Origin: Ianthella basta | Taxonomy: Eukaryota > Porifera > Demospongiae > Verongiida > Ianthellidae | Direction of reading: 5' to 3' | Assembly: GCA_964019415.1 (NCBI GenBank) | Contig: OZ025871.1 | Coordinates: forward strand, 3,638,129-3,702,128 | Length of the DNA stretch: 64,000 bases | Shown here: positions 32,235 to 56,722 of the stretch, piece by piece | How the letters are laid out: every line of letters starts with the position of its first letter | Numbering within the stretch: the stretch's first letter is position 1 | Notes under the pieces: model-generated | Database searches by the model: none | Told to the model about the DNA's origin: nothing | What the model saw: only the letters and a program-made list of their open reading frames with translations | Made by a program: the position numbers and the translations under genes

Positions 32235-35200
32235 TCAGGCAACTGAATGTCTTCTCCATGGCCCTGTTTGTGTGGTAGTCACTCTCGGTGCTGTGACCAC
32301 TCCTTGTAGAGTGGCATAAATACTGTAAGAGCAAACAACAATATGATATCTTTGAGACAAGGGGCTAGGCTCATGAGGAGCCAAGTTAACAACAGTTATA
32401 TACGTAGTAGGTAACATACTGTATAAGAAACAAGGCAAGTGCAAATGTATGTCAACAGCAGCTGAGCAGTAATGTGATTGGTGAGTGAATACCACTTTCA
32501 TATAATGACCAGCATACACACCACTGTGTTGCCATTGAGAGGAGTCGAGGTGATAGTGCATCCTTCTTTGTCCATGAGTGACGTCTGCGCACCTTCAGTG
32601 CTGAATTGAACACACATACAGTACACACACATGGGCACAATGATGAATTCAAATTCAGATGTATGTGTCTTGTCAGTTGGTATGTCAGCTGCCCGTGTAC
32701 TCTTGATGGCATGATGTAAAGATATAACTTTAATATAACCTATAACTCTTATATACTTATAACTCACTAACCCCATACAGCTGTACTGTAAGTTATAACT
32801 TTACATCAGGCCAATAATAATACATGGGCAGCATACATACCAACTGACAAGACACATCTGGCAGTGCATGAGCTTTCCAAACTGAATGCCATTATACCTA
32901 TGCATTTTGTAGCATAGTCTTAATGCGAACATTCATTAGAACAGCAGGAAACTTTAGTAGGTACTATTTGGCTATACTCTATGTGACCAGTAAATAAGGT
33001 GTATATGTACCTCGGATTGGTTGGAGGTTGCTTTCACAATGAATGTCTGTTCTTGCATCACCAACACCCTGCTCGCCCTCTTTTGGTATGACAGAATCCA
33101 CTTCCTCCAAGATGCCTGCTTCACCTGCCTCTGACAAACATATTGATTGCCATGGACTGCTTCCTCCAGTAATACTGAAATAATCACTAGTTTCAGAACT
33201 GCGCCGTCGCCCAAAGAACCTGACTGGGAGTGACTGTATATGTGCTCCAGTGACTGAGTCATCCCTTTGGCACTCCTCTTCATCAGAATCCACCACTCCA
33301 GAGATCTCCTCATTACCACCTGGGAAGCCATCCACAGCAGCCGTAACAGGTCTACAGACATGTCCTGAAACGAAACCTAAACATGGAGGATAAGTGATGA
33401 AATGCTCAATGTACATATTACTAATCTATAGACAAGTGTCCATTTGGTGCCAGATGTAGTTACATATGACGGGGTACAAGTTGAACACAACTGCATTCTG
33501 CATACCTGGTTTGTGTGAAAATTAAACTCTATGCTAAGTGTTTAGTGTAGTGTTGTGTCTAACAATATACAGTAAGATTTACGTAGTATTAGTTGAGGGA
33601 AAGTATAATATTATGGTATTGCTAGTATTACAGTATTTACATTAGAAATGTACATCTTTAATACTGAGTGTAATGATGCAGCATTAGTGTACATGTGCAC
33701 GTGCGTGCGTGTGCCTGTCTGTGTGTGTGTGTGTGTACATGTGATTACATACTGTAGGGTAATGTACGTAGGTAGGTAATAGGAGTATGTAAAAACATTC
33801 GTATACACATAATGAACGATACTATTGTACATAGGGTTTTAGCTATGTGCATGTACGTGCATCAAGAGTATTTAACAGAATGGAGAGAGAATGCAGTTAC
33901 AAACCTCTGTTTCTCAGGAAAGCGAGGGTGTCAGTGTAGCCCTGCTGCTGTATCCTACTGAGTTCGTCTAGGCTGGGCGGGACCAGGCAGCAGATGAGAC
34001 GCCGCCAGTTCCATGTATTCACTTGAATGTTCATGTTGTTGACGTCAAGGAAGTGTTGGGTAGCATCAGGGTAGGGATCAAGGTGTGAAGGACAGATATC
34101 AAAATCACCCGGGAAAGGTGACACTGTGATAACATCTTCATTTTCACCAAATGGGAGGTTGTTCGTGAATCCACCATCAATGATAGTCTAAGAACAAAGT
34201 AAACGATATGTGTGCAGATAAGCCTTACTGGGTGAGCTAGCTTTAATTGCATAGTCCAGTAAGCTAGCCTATTGTTCACTTAACACTGGCAGGGGCAATG
34301 GAACAAGGGACTCCTCTGGTGTAAGGGCCTGGGGACAGGGAGGGCTCTGGTTCACTATACACTAGCCATTAATGCAAGCATATTGCATTGAGCACTGCAC
34401 ACACAATTGCAAAGCAGTTGAAGATAGATAGATAAATTTAATCTATGTAGGAAGTGCCCAGCCCTTCAGCAGATGCTGGTCTTCCAGGGAGTCCTACCTC
34501 AGCTGTACCTCTCAAAGTGAGCCCTGGCAGCACTAAGTACTCTTTGGATACACTATCTCACTATGGACAGTATAAGGAATTGTACTAAGCCTAGGTCTCC
34601 CATATTGAAGGGTTTATTTCAGAAGAGCAACTGAACATTACTGCTGAGCCAATATTCTGTGCAAGCGGACTTTATTACGGCAAATTTTACAAAGCAGTTG
34701 GCATTCAAAAAATAAATCTTAACGGACATTTTGTGCTTTACACATCCAGTATGCAATTACACTGCACATATGTCATGTTGCCAATATTAATAACAAGGTG
34801 ACCATTTGCTTAAATAAAATGTGAATTGCTCTTCCAAACAACCACTGTGAAATGTTTGTAGTTATCATATAAATTACATGGCACAGCGCCATGGACAATA
34901 ATAATTATGCTCCCAATTCTTTGTCTGTATGCTGGTGGAGTGCATGTAACAGGCATACAGTAAGTATAAAGAGGACAGTATTAAGCAAAAGAGCACAGGC
35001 AAGAACTACCACACAAACAGCAGGGAGACAACTGCACACCACACTGTACTACTACTGAATAATGTAATGGATTAACACTCATTATACCTTTCCTCTATAT
35101 TGTCGCAGGTTCCAATTGGAGAAGATTGGAATGAAGCAACTGCCGCAGAGGGCCTGCAGAGGATGAAGGGGCTGCATACACGCACGTGCTGATACCTAGA

Positions 35201-35682
35201 CATGAACACTCTTGCACAACCGTTCACATACTTGTAATCGATGACTACACACGCACACACATTGATACGTATCTACGTACAGTGATGAGTTCGTTGCGAG
35301 TGTTGAAGTCGTCCAAGATGCGGTTCTTTAAGGATGGAACTTCTGTTACAGAAATCCTCAGTCGTCCTTTTACCTTCCTGTGCGCATCCTTCGGGAGGAG
35401 GCTATCTGCTAGCCGGTAGAGAATATCAGCAGCATCAAACTTGCTGCTCAGCACACCGAGACGGCTTACGTTAGCTCTCTCCACAAACTCTGTAAGCGCG
35501 ATGTGCATTTCCGCCATAAAGCTCCCCCCACACGCAAGCTTGGCCGCTACAACCGACCCAATGGAGCATCCGTAGAACCCTTCCATGTTCTCTAGCAACC
35601 AAGGAGCATTCTCCCTCATGCAGTCGCCAACGGCAAATTGATAGACGCCAAGGAACCCGCAACCAGCAAAAGAAATCTTCAT
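32235..35682 (-). CDS. PNPLA: Patatin-like (ATGL/PNPLA-type) lipase
   Basis: Exons (minus): 35682-35281, 35153-35088, 34187-33905, 33376-33011 (or from 33364), 32600-32522, 32322-32235; phases agree throughout. The protein begins MKISFAGCGFLGVYQF, giving the oxyanion-hole glycines. The nucleophile elbow is GCSIGS (GxSxG) and the catalytic aspartate is in IIDGGFTNNLP. ITVSPFPGDFDICP and the helix ending YTDTLAFLRNRG also match the adipose triglyceride lipase family (PNPLA1-5). These enzymes hydrolyse triacylglycerol on lipid droplets through a Ser-Asp dyad; both residues are present. The C-terminal part (exon 4 onward) is acidic and unconserved, and the last two exons rest on splice phase alone. 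Orthology to a single vertebrate paralogue cannot be fixed. Confidence 0.88.
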
Positions 35683-37224
35683 AGCTGCAATCACGGCCTG
35701 ATGTAGCAAATCGAAGCAAGTTGTAATCTATTTCTCTTGAAAAATCAACCGGTTAGAGAATCTTTACATGATCATTAGTAGCAATCACTGGCAATTAGGA
35801 GTGACTACCTTACATAATTCTTTAATTTATGGCCAAGCTCATGTACGCGATACGTCACGTGGGATCCATGCTGCGCCCCTTTCAGTCGCTGTCAGCAGCG
35901 ACTGAGTTAATGACTGCTCAACATGAAGCCCAGCATGGCGCGGACGCTGTGCATGACTGTTGCGTATTGCATGCTATATAGCTTAGAACAAGTTGCACGT
36001 GGCAAGGCTGGTGCACACATCTTGCCACAGTCAATAAGCAACTTGCTGACTAAAATATAATTACAGCAAACAGACGCAGTGTACTGAGAGAAACAGTCGC
36101 AGCTACAAGAAGGCTTGAGGACTGCCAAAAGCAGTCAGTGCACTGAAGTATAAGAAGCTGCTGTCACACTGCACACTGTTGTCCAGATTACCACTGGTTG
36201 CCATGGGCGAACACATCTGGGACAGATAGCTAATCATCGGATGTCCTCGAGCTCACCATTCACCACTGCTGTGCGTATGACTCAAACTTTGGGATATTAA
36301 TGATGATGTGGCCACTTTCAAAGCTTCTTCCTGTGCATCAGTGGTTGAGTCAGGGTGGGCCAACATATAGTCACAATGCAGCAAGAAGTTCAAGAACAGG
36401 CATGCCCAGCAGTATTAGCCATATGGCAGCTCATCTCCCAGATGTACCAAGTGTGAATTCCTGTATAGAGCTATATAGGCCATCCCTTGCAATGGGTGCC
36501 ACAGCTTTGACCATGCTGAGCGCTCTAACTCTAATTTGCTTAGCACCTTTTACATAATTATATGTACTTCTCTGGACCTCATGCACATGCTTGGTGGTGA
36601 CTAGCTACAGCTGTTCCACCTCACATTGTATGATTTCACATATGCAAGCCCCCTTACCGTGTTTTGGATCAGAGCTCAAAAACTGACACAAAATTCATTT
36701 TAAGTTATTACACAAACACAACTGTTGGATTGATAGATTCATTTATTCCTATCATGATTGTTTGAAACCCTTGTGTACAACTTCTATTGGCATGAGAATT
36801 GAAGGAGCATTCATAAAACTGTCACGTGAAACACCACGCACTACAGTCCACCACATAATTATGTACTGCACTCAATAGCAAACACGTTGTGTAATAGTTT
36901 GTTGCAATTCTCCACGAACCCCTTACAGAACAATCTCCAACAGTTTGTGGAACAGGCACCAGGCACAGACAACAAGTGCCTTCAACTTACAAACATACAA
37001 CTGCATCTTACACAGTTCATGCACTGTCTAATGTTCCTCATCACATCTACTCAATATGATATACAAGCCTAATTACAATTTATGTGTTCTAGTTCACAGT
37101 CCAAGCCAGAAGTTACATGTTAGAGTCAACCATGGTTCAGGTCGCCACACACGAGCTGCACAACCCTTTCTCAAAGATGTGAGTCATGTCAAATGACAGA
37201 ACTCTGGTCTGTGTGCTGGAAGGT
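35683..37224. other. Gap between PNPLA and AKAP7-like genes
   Basis: This holds the presumed PNPLA promoter on the left and the AKAP7-like 3' flank on the right. A frame near 36300-36557 has no recognisable domain and no good splice sites. No repeat with clear ends was found. Confidence 0.4.
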
Positions 37225-38107
37225 CTATGCACTATTTCTACTCGCTTCTTCCTTCCTAACCGTGGGAGCAGGAAGAGGAGGTGGCTCATTCACTGCTGGC
37301 AACCAGCTGCACTGAGCAAAATAATGATAATAACCTTCCTCAGTGTTGGGTCGATTCATGGAGAGAAGTTCCAGTTCGCTCACAGGATGTGATCCATGGG
37401 TCTCCTCTGTGAATGCACTGTAAAGGTCTTTTGACAGACGGACTTGTCTGGAGTACTTTCGTGGCATTTTGGACAGCTTGGCTATGGTTAGGTGTGGGGT
37501 AAAGGGACGCAAGTCAGTGGGCTCCAGACCAGCTTCAAGGAAGGAGGAACGGACAAGGCCTGCCAAGTTAGGGAGTGTAAGGCAAAGGGGAGACAATGGA
37601 ATAAGAAGTCTTGATAACTACTGTGTGTGCATGTGTGCGTGTGTATGTAACCATACAATATCCGCACATATGTAGAAATTGTTGTCATATTTCACAGGCA
37701 GCAGCAACATGCACTTTTACATTTGAGCTCAATCTCTCTTCCACACACCAGCCACCTCTCCCTTGGCTAACTCCCACTCCCTCACACTCCAATTTCACAT
37801 CCTCACTTGCAATGATCCTCAGATGTTGCAACACATCAGTTTCACTTGGATCTACACACGCAAACAACAAAGATGAGGAGAAGGCACCAACTCCTTTGAA
37901 GGGCACAGTGAGAGGAGAACCATGGCCACCATGACTGTCAAAGTGGGTGGCTATCTTTGCACAAGACTGAGATAGAGCCTCCTTGGCCCTGAGGACACAC
38001 AGAGGACAAGGATTGGGTGTAAGCCACTGTTCAAACACATCATCTGCCACACAAACCATGTTTTACATATGAGCTGATATACTACTCGTACACACCTCTT
38101 ACCCATT

Positions 38108-38163
<56 letters not shown>

Positions 38164-39695
38164 CCTGTCCACTTCCCATGCACTTACCGTGCTATCCTCT
38201 CTTCGTCCTCCCCAAGCTTAAGCACCATTAAAGTGAGGTGAAGTTTGTTCAGGGACACCATTGCTTGGCGCAACCTGCTCTCAACAGATACAATGGAGCT
38301 TTGAATGTATTCCAAGGAAGACCTGATCTGTGGAGAAGAAATACGAATGGCCACAAAGGCATCTGGATGCTGTTTTTTTGGGCGGGCACCTCTCCTGTCT
38401 ACCCTTTCCTTCTGATCCATCTCTTGAGGGGCACTACCAAAAGCAGTGCCACTGTTCCCAGTTGCACCTAAACTTTGCACTTGCTCCTTTGTTGTCTGCT
38501 GTGTCCATTCTAACCCTCCTCTACCCCTCTTTACCTCCTGCACATCACATGTCCCACTGTGCCCAGTCTCTCTCAAACTGTCCCCTCTACTGTGTGTTCC
38601 GCTTGCATGCTCCATACATCCCTGGACACCACCGCCATTGCTGCACCTGACACCATCATCTACATCAAGCAAGCTAGAGTCACGCTGTGTGGTACCACCC
38701 TGTTGCAGCCTGGCAGCCATGCGAGCAGCAAACATCACACTGACTGCTTTCAGCTGGAAAGCAGCCAAGGGGAGACCAGCCACGCCTAAACTGTAGCTAC
38801 CACCAAAGGACACAACCGGCGGAAGAGGTGGCAAGGCGATTCGACCACGTGTGGGCAATGGTAGGAAAGTAGTGGAGGACAAAGCTCCATCAAGTGCAGT
38901 TAGAGGTGTGTCATCCTTTAATTGAGGAGAAGTGTCCAACTGTGTCTTCTGCTCTAACTCACATTGGGCTACAGAAGCAACTTCATCCGTGCAGCTGGTA
39001 GGTCTGTGATTTTTACGCTGTCGCTTCCTGGAGGATGAGGAACGTTGCACCGTGAGGGTGGGAATGATTGAACTAGTGCCTTGGTGCAATGGCATGTGTG
39101 GTTTCTTATGCCGAGCTCGTTTATGGGGAGGCGTATACTTAGTGACTGATGGTGTAGCAGCAGGCTCGAAATGGCTGGGCTGAACAGAAATGGTGCTTGA
39201 AGAATGTTCTTCCATTGCAGAGTATGGAATCTGCATGGTAAGGGGTAAGTAAAAACGCATGTAGCAAATTTAAAGTCATAAAAAATTGCATGAATACACA
39301 GGGGGCCGGGGGGGGGGGGGGGTTACAACGAGTAACACAGCCACTAGTCATTACCAACTACAGTATTCTTGGAAGAAGTACAGTCTGACCATTGAACTTA
39401 GTGTGATCTATGGCGTGAACTATAGCTACGTAGATAGAATCCTATACCTGACTCGCATATAAAGATACGTGTCCTGATTCTATCCTATACCTGATTCGCA
39501 AAATAATTATAAAGATACGTAGGCTTATCCTGATTCGGTTTGGTTTAGCTTACTTACCGCGTTATTATCTGTGTCTTGGAATACGTTGGCACCACACTTG
39601 CGTGTAGTACTCAGTAGATAGATCACGCGTATATTCAGGAGAAAACGAGAGTTCGAGCTCTTCGTCCGGACAACACTACGACACCATTTTGTCAT
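37225..39695 (-). CDS. AKAP7: AKAP7-like 2H phosphoesterase domain protein
   Basis: Exons (minus): 39695-39558, 39230-38188, 37988-37807, 37559-37225; phases 0, 2, 1 fit. The product is about 565 residues. The N-terminus (MTKWCRSVVRTKSSNSRFLL) is Arg-rich and could act as a mitochondrial presequence (inference). A long low-complexity region follows, with a basic cluster HKRARHKKPH that resembles a nuclear localisation signal. The C-terminal half is the AKAP7_NLS/2H domain: PDAFVAIRISSPQIRSSLEY, the first HxT box in KLHLTLMVLKL, LTVPFKGVGAF, and the second HxT box in FTPHLTIAKLSK. Both catalytic His-x-Thr motifs are intact. Vertebrate AKAP7 gamma anchors PKA and has 2',5'-phosphodiesterase relatives; whether this protein binds PKA is not visible. 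Confidence 0.87.
38110..38162 (-). repeat. (AC)n microsatellite, GT in the sense of AKAP7-like gene
   Basis: About 26 AC units on the plus strand, starting some 25 bases downstream of the exon-2 donor in the transcribed (minus) sense, where it reads GT. Confidence 0.9.
39308..39322. repeat. G15 homopolymer
   Basis: An uninterrupted G run in intron 1 of the AKAP7-like gene (C in the sense strand). It is one of four long G/C runs in the window. Confidence 0.85.
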
Positions 39696-40099
39696 TTCGC
39701 AACACACCTGGCCTAGTTAGACCTATTCCCTCGCGGCCTCTCGAGCTCCGTCCAAGTATTTCCACGTATTATAGTGCCATAGATTCTCTGAGGACCGCAC
39801 CATCTGGTTTTCTCCTTGTTCCTCGACTTTTCATGTCAGTAGATGGCATACAATGGCAATGGCCATACTTGGCATTAACTCCAAATTACCAGTGGCCATG
39901 ATATGTATGGGACAGTAGTGACCAACATGGTATGTGTCTCACAGTATTCCACGCAGCTACGCATTACTGTAGCTATATACGTACGTAGGTCACACGCATA
40001 CTATTATAGTGTCTATCCAAGCATATTTTATGTAGCTCAAACAGCAAATGTACAGTTTGAAAAAATCCATTGGGACCACAGCACCTTATTAAATGGTCA

Positions 40100-40266
40100 C
40101 AGCGAAACCTGTCTAAGACCTGTGGGCTAGTCCTAAGTGACCTTTATAGAGAGGTGGTTGCTCTGCAGAGGTAGATTGCAATGATTTAGTGCTAATTGGG
40201 GGCAAGGAGGCTGGCTGCTTCAGAAAGGTGGCTGCCTGATGCAGTGACTATCTTAGACAGATTCCT
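40100..40266 (+). mobile_element. Miniature element, GAAACCTGTCTAAG family, copy 1
   Basis: The left end CGAAACCTGTCTAAGA and the inverse of the right end (GAATCTGTCTAAGA) form terminal inverted repeats. Internal sequence (CTTTATAGAGAGGTGG, GTAGATTGCAATG, CAAGGAGGCTGGCTG) recurs at 50801-50945 and, inverted, at 55333-55445. The element sits between the divergent AKAP7-like and EGF-receptor genes. Confidence 0.75.
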
Positions 40267-40394
40267 TTGTACACGACTGCAGATTCCCTGCATGCCACAC
40301 ACTCCTGGAATGGAGCTAGCTATGCCTAGCTGGAGCCCAAGTACAAAAGAGCTGGACGCTTACACTCTGAAACAGATTTGCCTTGTCTGATGCC

Positions 40395-53008
<12,614 letters not shown>

Positions 53009-54700
53009 GTTTACTCATTTGCTGAATGCAAACATTTACGTATGTACAGCAGGTAAAGAGCTGAACATATAGCAATATAATTATGTAGTATAGTAGTAAT
53101 GACAGAGGAATACATGCAGTCAATCCATGGCCAGTGAGACGACCTCTCTCTTGTATCTTATGTACAGTGTCACCGTATTATCTGATACTCTACTTGATGA
53201 TCAATTTCAGCTGCCATAATAAAGCATGAAACATGTTTCGGGGTGAAATTGTAGGAAATAGTGGCATGTGTACCATGTGTGTGTGTTACTTAGACAGCTG
53301 GATGCCTGTAAAGCAACAGGTACGTACTCACCACACTACCACTGCATGTTCACATTTCTGGCAATGTATCATAGTTCCCTTATGAAATTGTCTGTGCTTC
53401 TATTTGTCCATGAAAGCTAGAATATGAATGCATGTATATACGATTGTAGGCATTCATGCCACTGCAGTAATTCCTTACACCTTGACCAGATGGCTAGCAA
53501 TGTGCTATAATGCAATGTCTGGATTTAATGTATATCAGTGCCTGTGCTATGATTGCTTGTGCACATGTATGTTCCATAAAACAGCTACAGCTGCAGTGGA
53601 TAACTACGTATTGCCACACAGCATGGGTGGCGGAATTGGGGGCTGTACCCCTGCATATTGTTTTCTCAATAACTATCAGAGGCACAAGCAGGACACCATT
53701 AACATTACATGCATATTCAGTGGTGGTGGAGCATGATTGGGCTGGGGAGGGTTTGCCTGGAGACAAAACCATAGCCACTTTATTCTGGATCAGTTTTTTT
53801 TGGGGGGGGGGGGGGGGGGGGGGGGCGTCCATGGCACTTGTACTCATCTTCATCACAGGAGTGACGGCATGTTGCTCATCATTAATATTTAGCAACTGTG
53901 AGATAGCCCTACCTAGATATATACCAAGCATAATTTAATGCAAGAATTCATCTTTTTCCTCAGAGAAGTCAGCTATTGTTAGTGCTTAGCTAGCTAGCTA
54001 GCTACACAGATACAGAAATGCTATATATAATAGTTATATAGCTAAAAGGTAATGCTTTTTATCCATAGCAATGTACCCTATATCAACATGGACTCACATC
54101 CTCTGTGGTAATATACGTATATATGGATACCACTGTTTATTGACTGACTGCTGTTTCAAATTAAGCTGTGTAGCTAATTTTTTGCACACCAAATCTGGTG
54201 GGTATACGTACGTACCTTCACAGGTTTTAGCCCACCATCCAAGTTGCATGCTGTTGGTGTATTCTGTTCCAATTTGGGATGCCTCTATTCATGCACAGCT
54301 TGAAATTTTGCTGTTGGTCTTCTTGACATCATCTGACACAAGTGCATCCATGGTGGTCCCTTCAATACATAGCTAAGTTGCACACTACTCTTTCCCCTGG
54401 AACAGCTAGCTAGCTAGCTAGCTAATGTAGGAACAAACTGCAACTTGCAGTGTAGTGTTAGTGGTACCGGTAGGGTGACAGATGTAGAAAGAAACTACGA
54501 CAGGCTTGCTGCGCCGCACCATTGTACAGTAGCTAATGGGCCATTCACCATTGTGTCGTGCTCACACAGATTTGTCGCCCACCCAGGGCGTTTACTTGGT
54601 TCGGCTACCTAATTATATTCATGATCGCTGATTCCATGGCGACTATCATAACACCGTGGGATACGTACAAATGGCGTCAGTGTTGGACTGACTGTGGATT
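53009..54700. other. Intergenic region, EGF receptor to MAK-like kinase
   Basis: It holds a G24 run (53802-53825) and two short (TAGC)n tracts (about 53985-54003 and 54408-54424). No exon with a recognisable product was found. The right end is probably promoter and 5' UTR of the MAK-like gene; a non-coding first exon could end at the donor AAGAA|GTAAGG near 54724. Confidence 0.4.
53802..53825. repeat. G24 homopolymer
   Basis: The longest uninterrupted G run in the window, preceded by a T run. Confidence 0.9.
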
Positions 54701-55198
54701 TGGCGAAGCAAGCTAGAAGAAGAAGTAAGGTGATTTATTCTTAGATATATGCGAAAGCGCAGGATGATGAACACTGATTTGTACTAACAGTGTCCTTCTG
54801 TGTCAACCGTGTGTGAAATATTGAAGTAGTTACACTGTTCTAGCTACCCTAGTGCGAACGTTGTGTACAACGAATGTAGCGTGCATAACTTAGCCTAGTA
54901 ATAGAGGGCGTGTTGCTATAGTTATTTGGGTTGTGTTTGTGTGATCAGTGGATGGATGGTAGAGACGGACAATATTGTGTGTGCATCTATTCTACATACT
55001 GGCAACCTCGAGCTTTGAATAGGCGTTCCCCCACTTTCTGAATTATAGCTGTGCTGTTGAAATGTTCTTTGCACAATCATTCAGCAAGATGTCACAAGAG
55101 GTAGCTGGTGGCAGTGCTTAAGCCACACCGTCTACAGTTTCACATCACTTAGTAGTTGTGCCATGGTTATCAGTTCCACTCTCCTGGCACCTGCAGCC

Positions 55199-56653
55199 AT
55201 GCAGAAATATCAAGTTGCCAAGCAGTTGGGTGATGGCTCATATGGCTGTGTGTACATGGCAAAGAATACGGAAAATGGGGAAGTGGTGGCCATCAAAAAG
55301 TGAGTGCCAAAATGCATTACAAACACACTCATACAGTGAAACCTGTCTAATAAGATGGTCACTGTATTAGGCAGCTGCCTCTCTAAAACCACCACCCTCC
55401 CTGGTCCCAAATAGCACTAAAGCATTGCAATCTACATCTGTAGAGTGATTTTCATCCATCTTTGTATTGACTGCATATCTGTGTATCCAATGTTTTGCCT
55501 TTCCAGGATGAAGAAGGAATTTAAGTCTTGGAAGGAGTGTTTGAACCTCAGGGAGGTGAAGGTAAATCAGTCTGTACAAGTGGTATTGGTTTGTTTGCTA
55601 TGAAGTTTGTGAATGTGTCATTTCTTAGTTTCGCTTGATTTTCTTGGCTCACGCTCGCCCCACACTGATCAGTTGTACACCGATTTGTCTGTGTGTGCTG
55701 TACATCCGTTTGGGCCCTGGGGAAAGTTTTAGTGCAATAGTTTGGGCACCGGGGTCTGCAACACATGCAGTAGGCGTATATATGGTATACACTTCGCGAA
55801 TGCCATTTATACCATTCATTTTGCATCTCATAAACATTGTGGTCGCACTATCATGCATATTATTGTGCCTGCACAGTGTGTGGACACAATGTACGGTATA
55901 ATATTATTTGGCGTAAAATGGCTGCCGCTTGCGAACCTCTAGAACATTCGCCAGGGAAAACTTTCAGTGCCAGTTTAAACAAGCGACAAGGAGAATTACC
56001 TAACTACTATCCAGCCAACGACCACTGGCACCCCACAAGCCCTCACAAGACTCTTTTAGCTTCAGACTTTCAACTATGCTTAGAGATGTTGCCACAGGTG
56101 TGGACTACTAGTGGCTATGGACATATCAGGCACGACCACATGGAAGCTACAAGAGCTCAAACCAGCCTCAACAACAATATCACAATAGGAGTGCTGATTG
56201 CATCCTTGCTACCCAACATGTAGGCCCACTGCACAGAATACCATACTAGCTAAATGCACTGTTCCTCTGCTTTTGAGCACCCTCAGAACTACTATGGATC
56301 CCACGGAAAGTTGCAGCGCTACCAGACTCTAGTCTCACTCAGACTCGCCCCCACAATGATGATCATCTGCCTAGTAGTGTAGTTGTGGTAGTCATGGTGT
56401 CAACGAGTCAATCAGTACCCTTGTATTGACTGATGTGTTGGTACCCACAGTGCTTATTTTGGGTCTGGATGCCATGGACAAGTGACTGGTACATACTGTG
56501 CTAAGAAATGCTATGAGTTTGGGGTAGGTCCTCATTTGTCATGTAAGTGGGCAGGCTGCCTTTCATGTACGTACAAGAAGAGTCTATATAAAGGTATTCT
56601 GGCTACACAAGACCATGTAGTGGTATGGCTGTAATACAGAGTCATAGCAAGTG

Positions 56654-56722
<69 letters not shown>

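Noticed and set aside
36300-36557. 85-residue plus-strand frame and its minus-strand counterpart
   Set aside because: No domain, no splice sites of quality, and interrupted on the other strand.
37611-38059. Extended minus-strand frame ending ...VHVAAACEI as the true AKAP7 exon end
   Set aside because: Family alignment requires leaving at the donor GCAA|GTGAGG (37807), which joins in phase to LVRSSFLEAGLEP; the rest is intron read-through.
55837-56223. 128-residue plus-strand frame in the MAK-like intron 2
   Set aside because: No known domain; the surrounding sequence has direct-repeat pieces suggesting a degraded mobile element, and kinase exons flank it in perfect phase.
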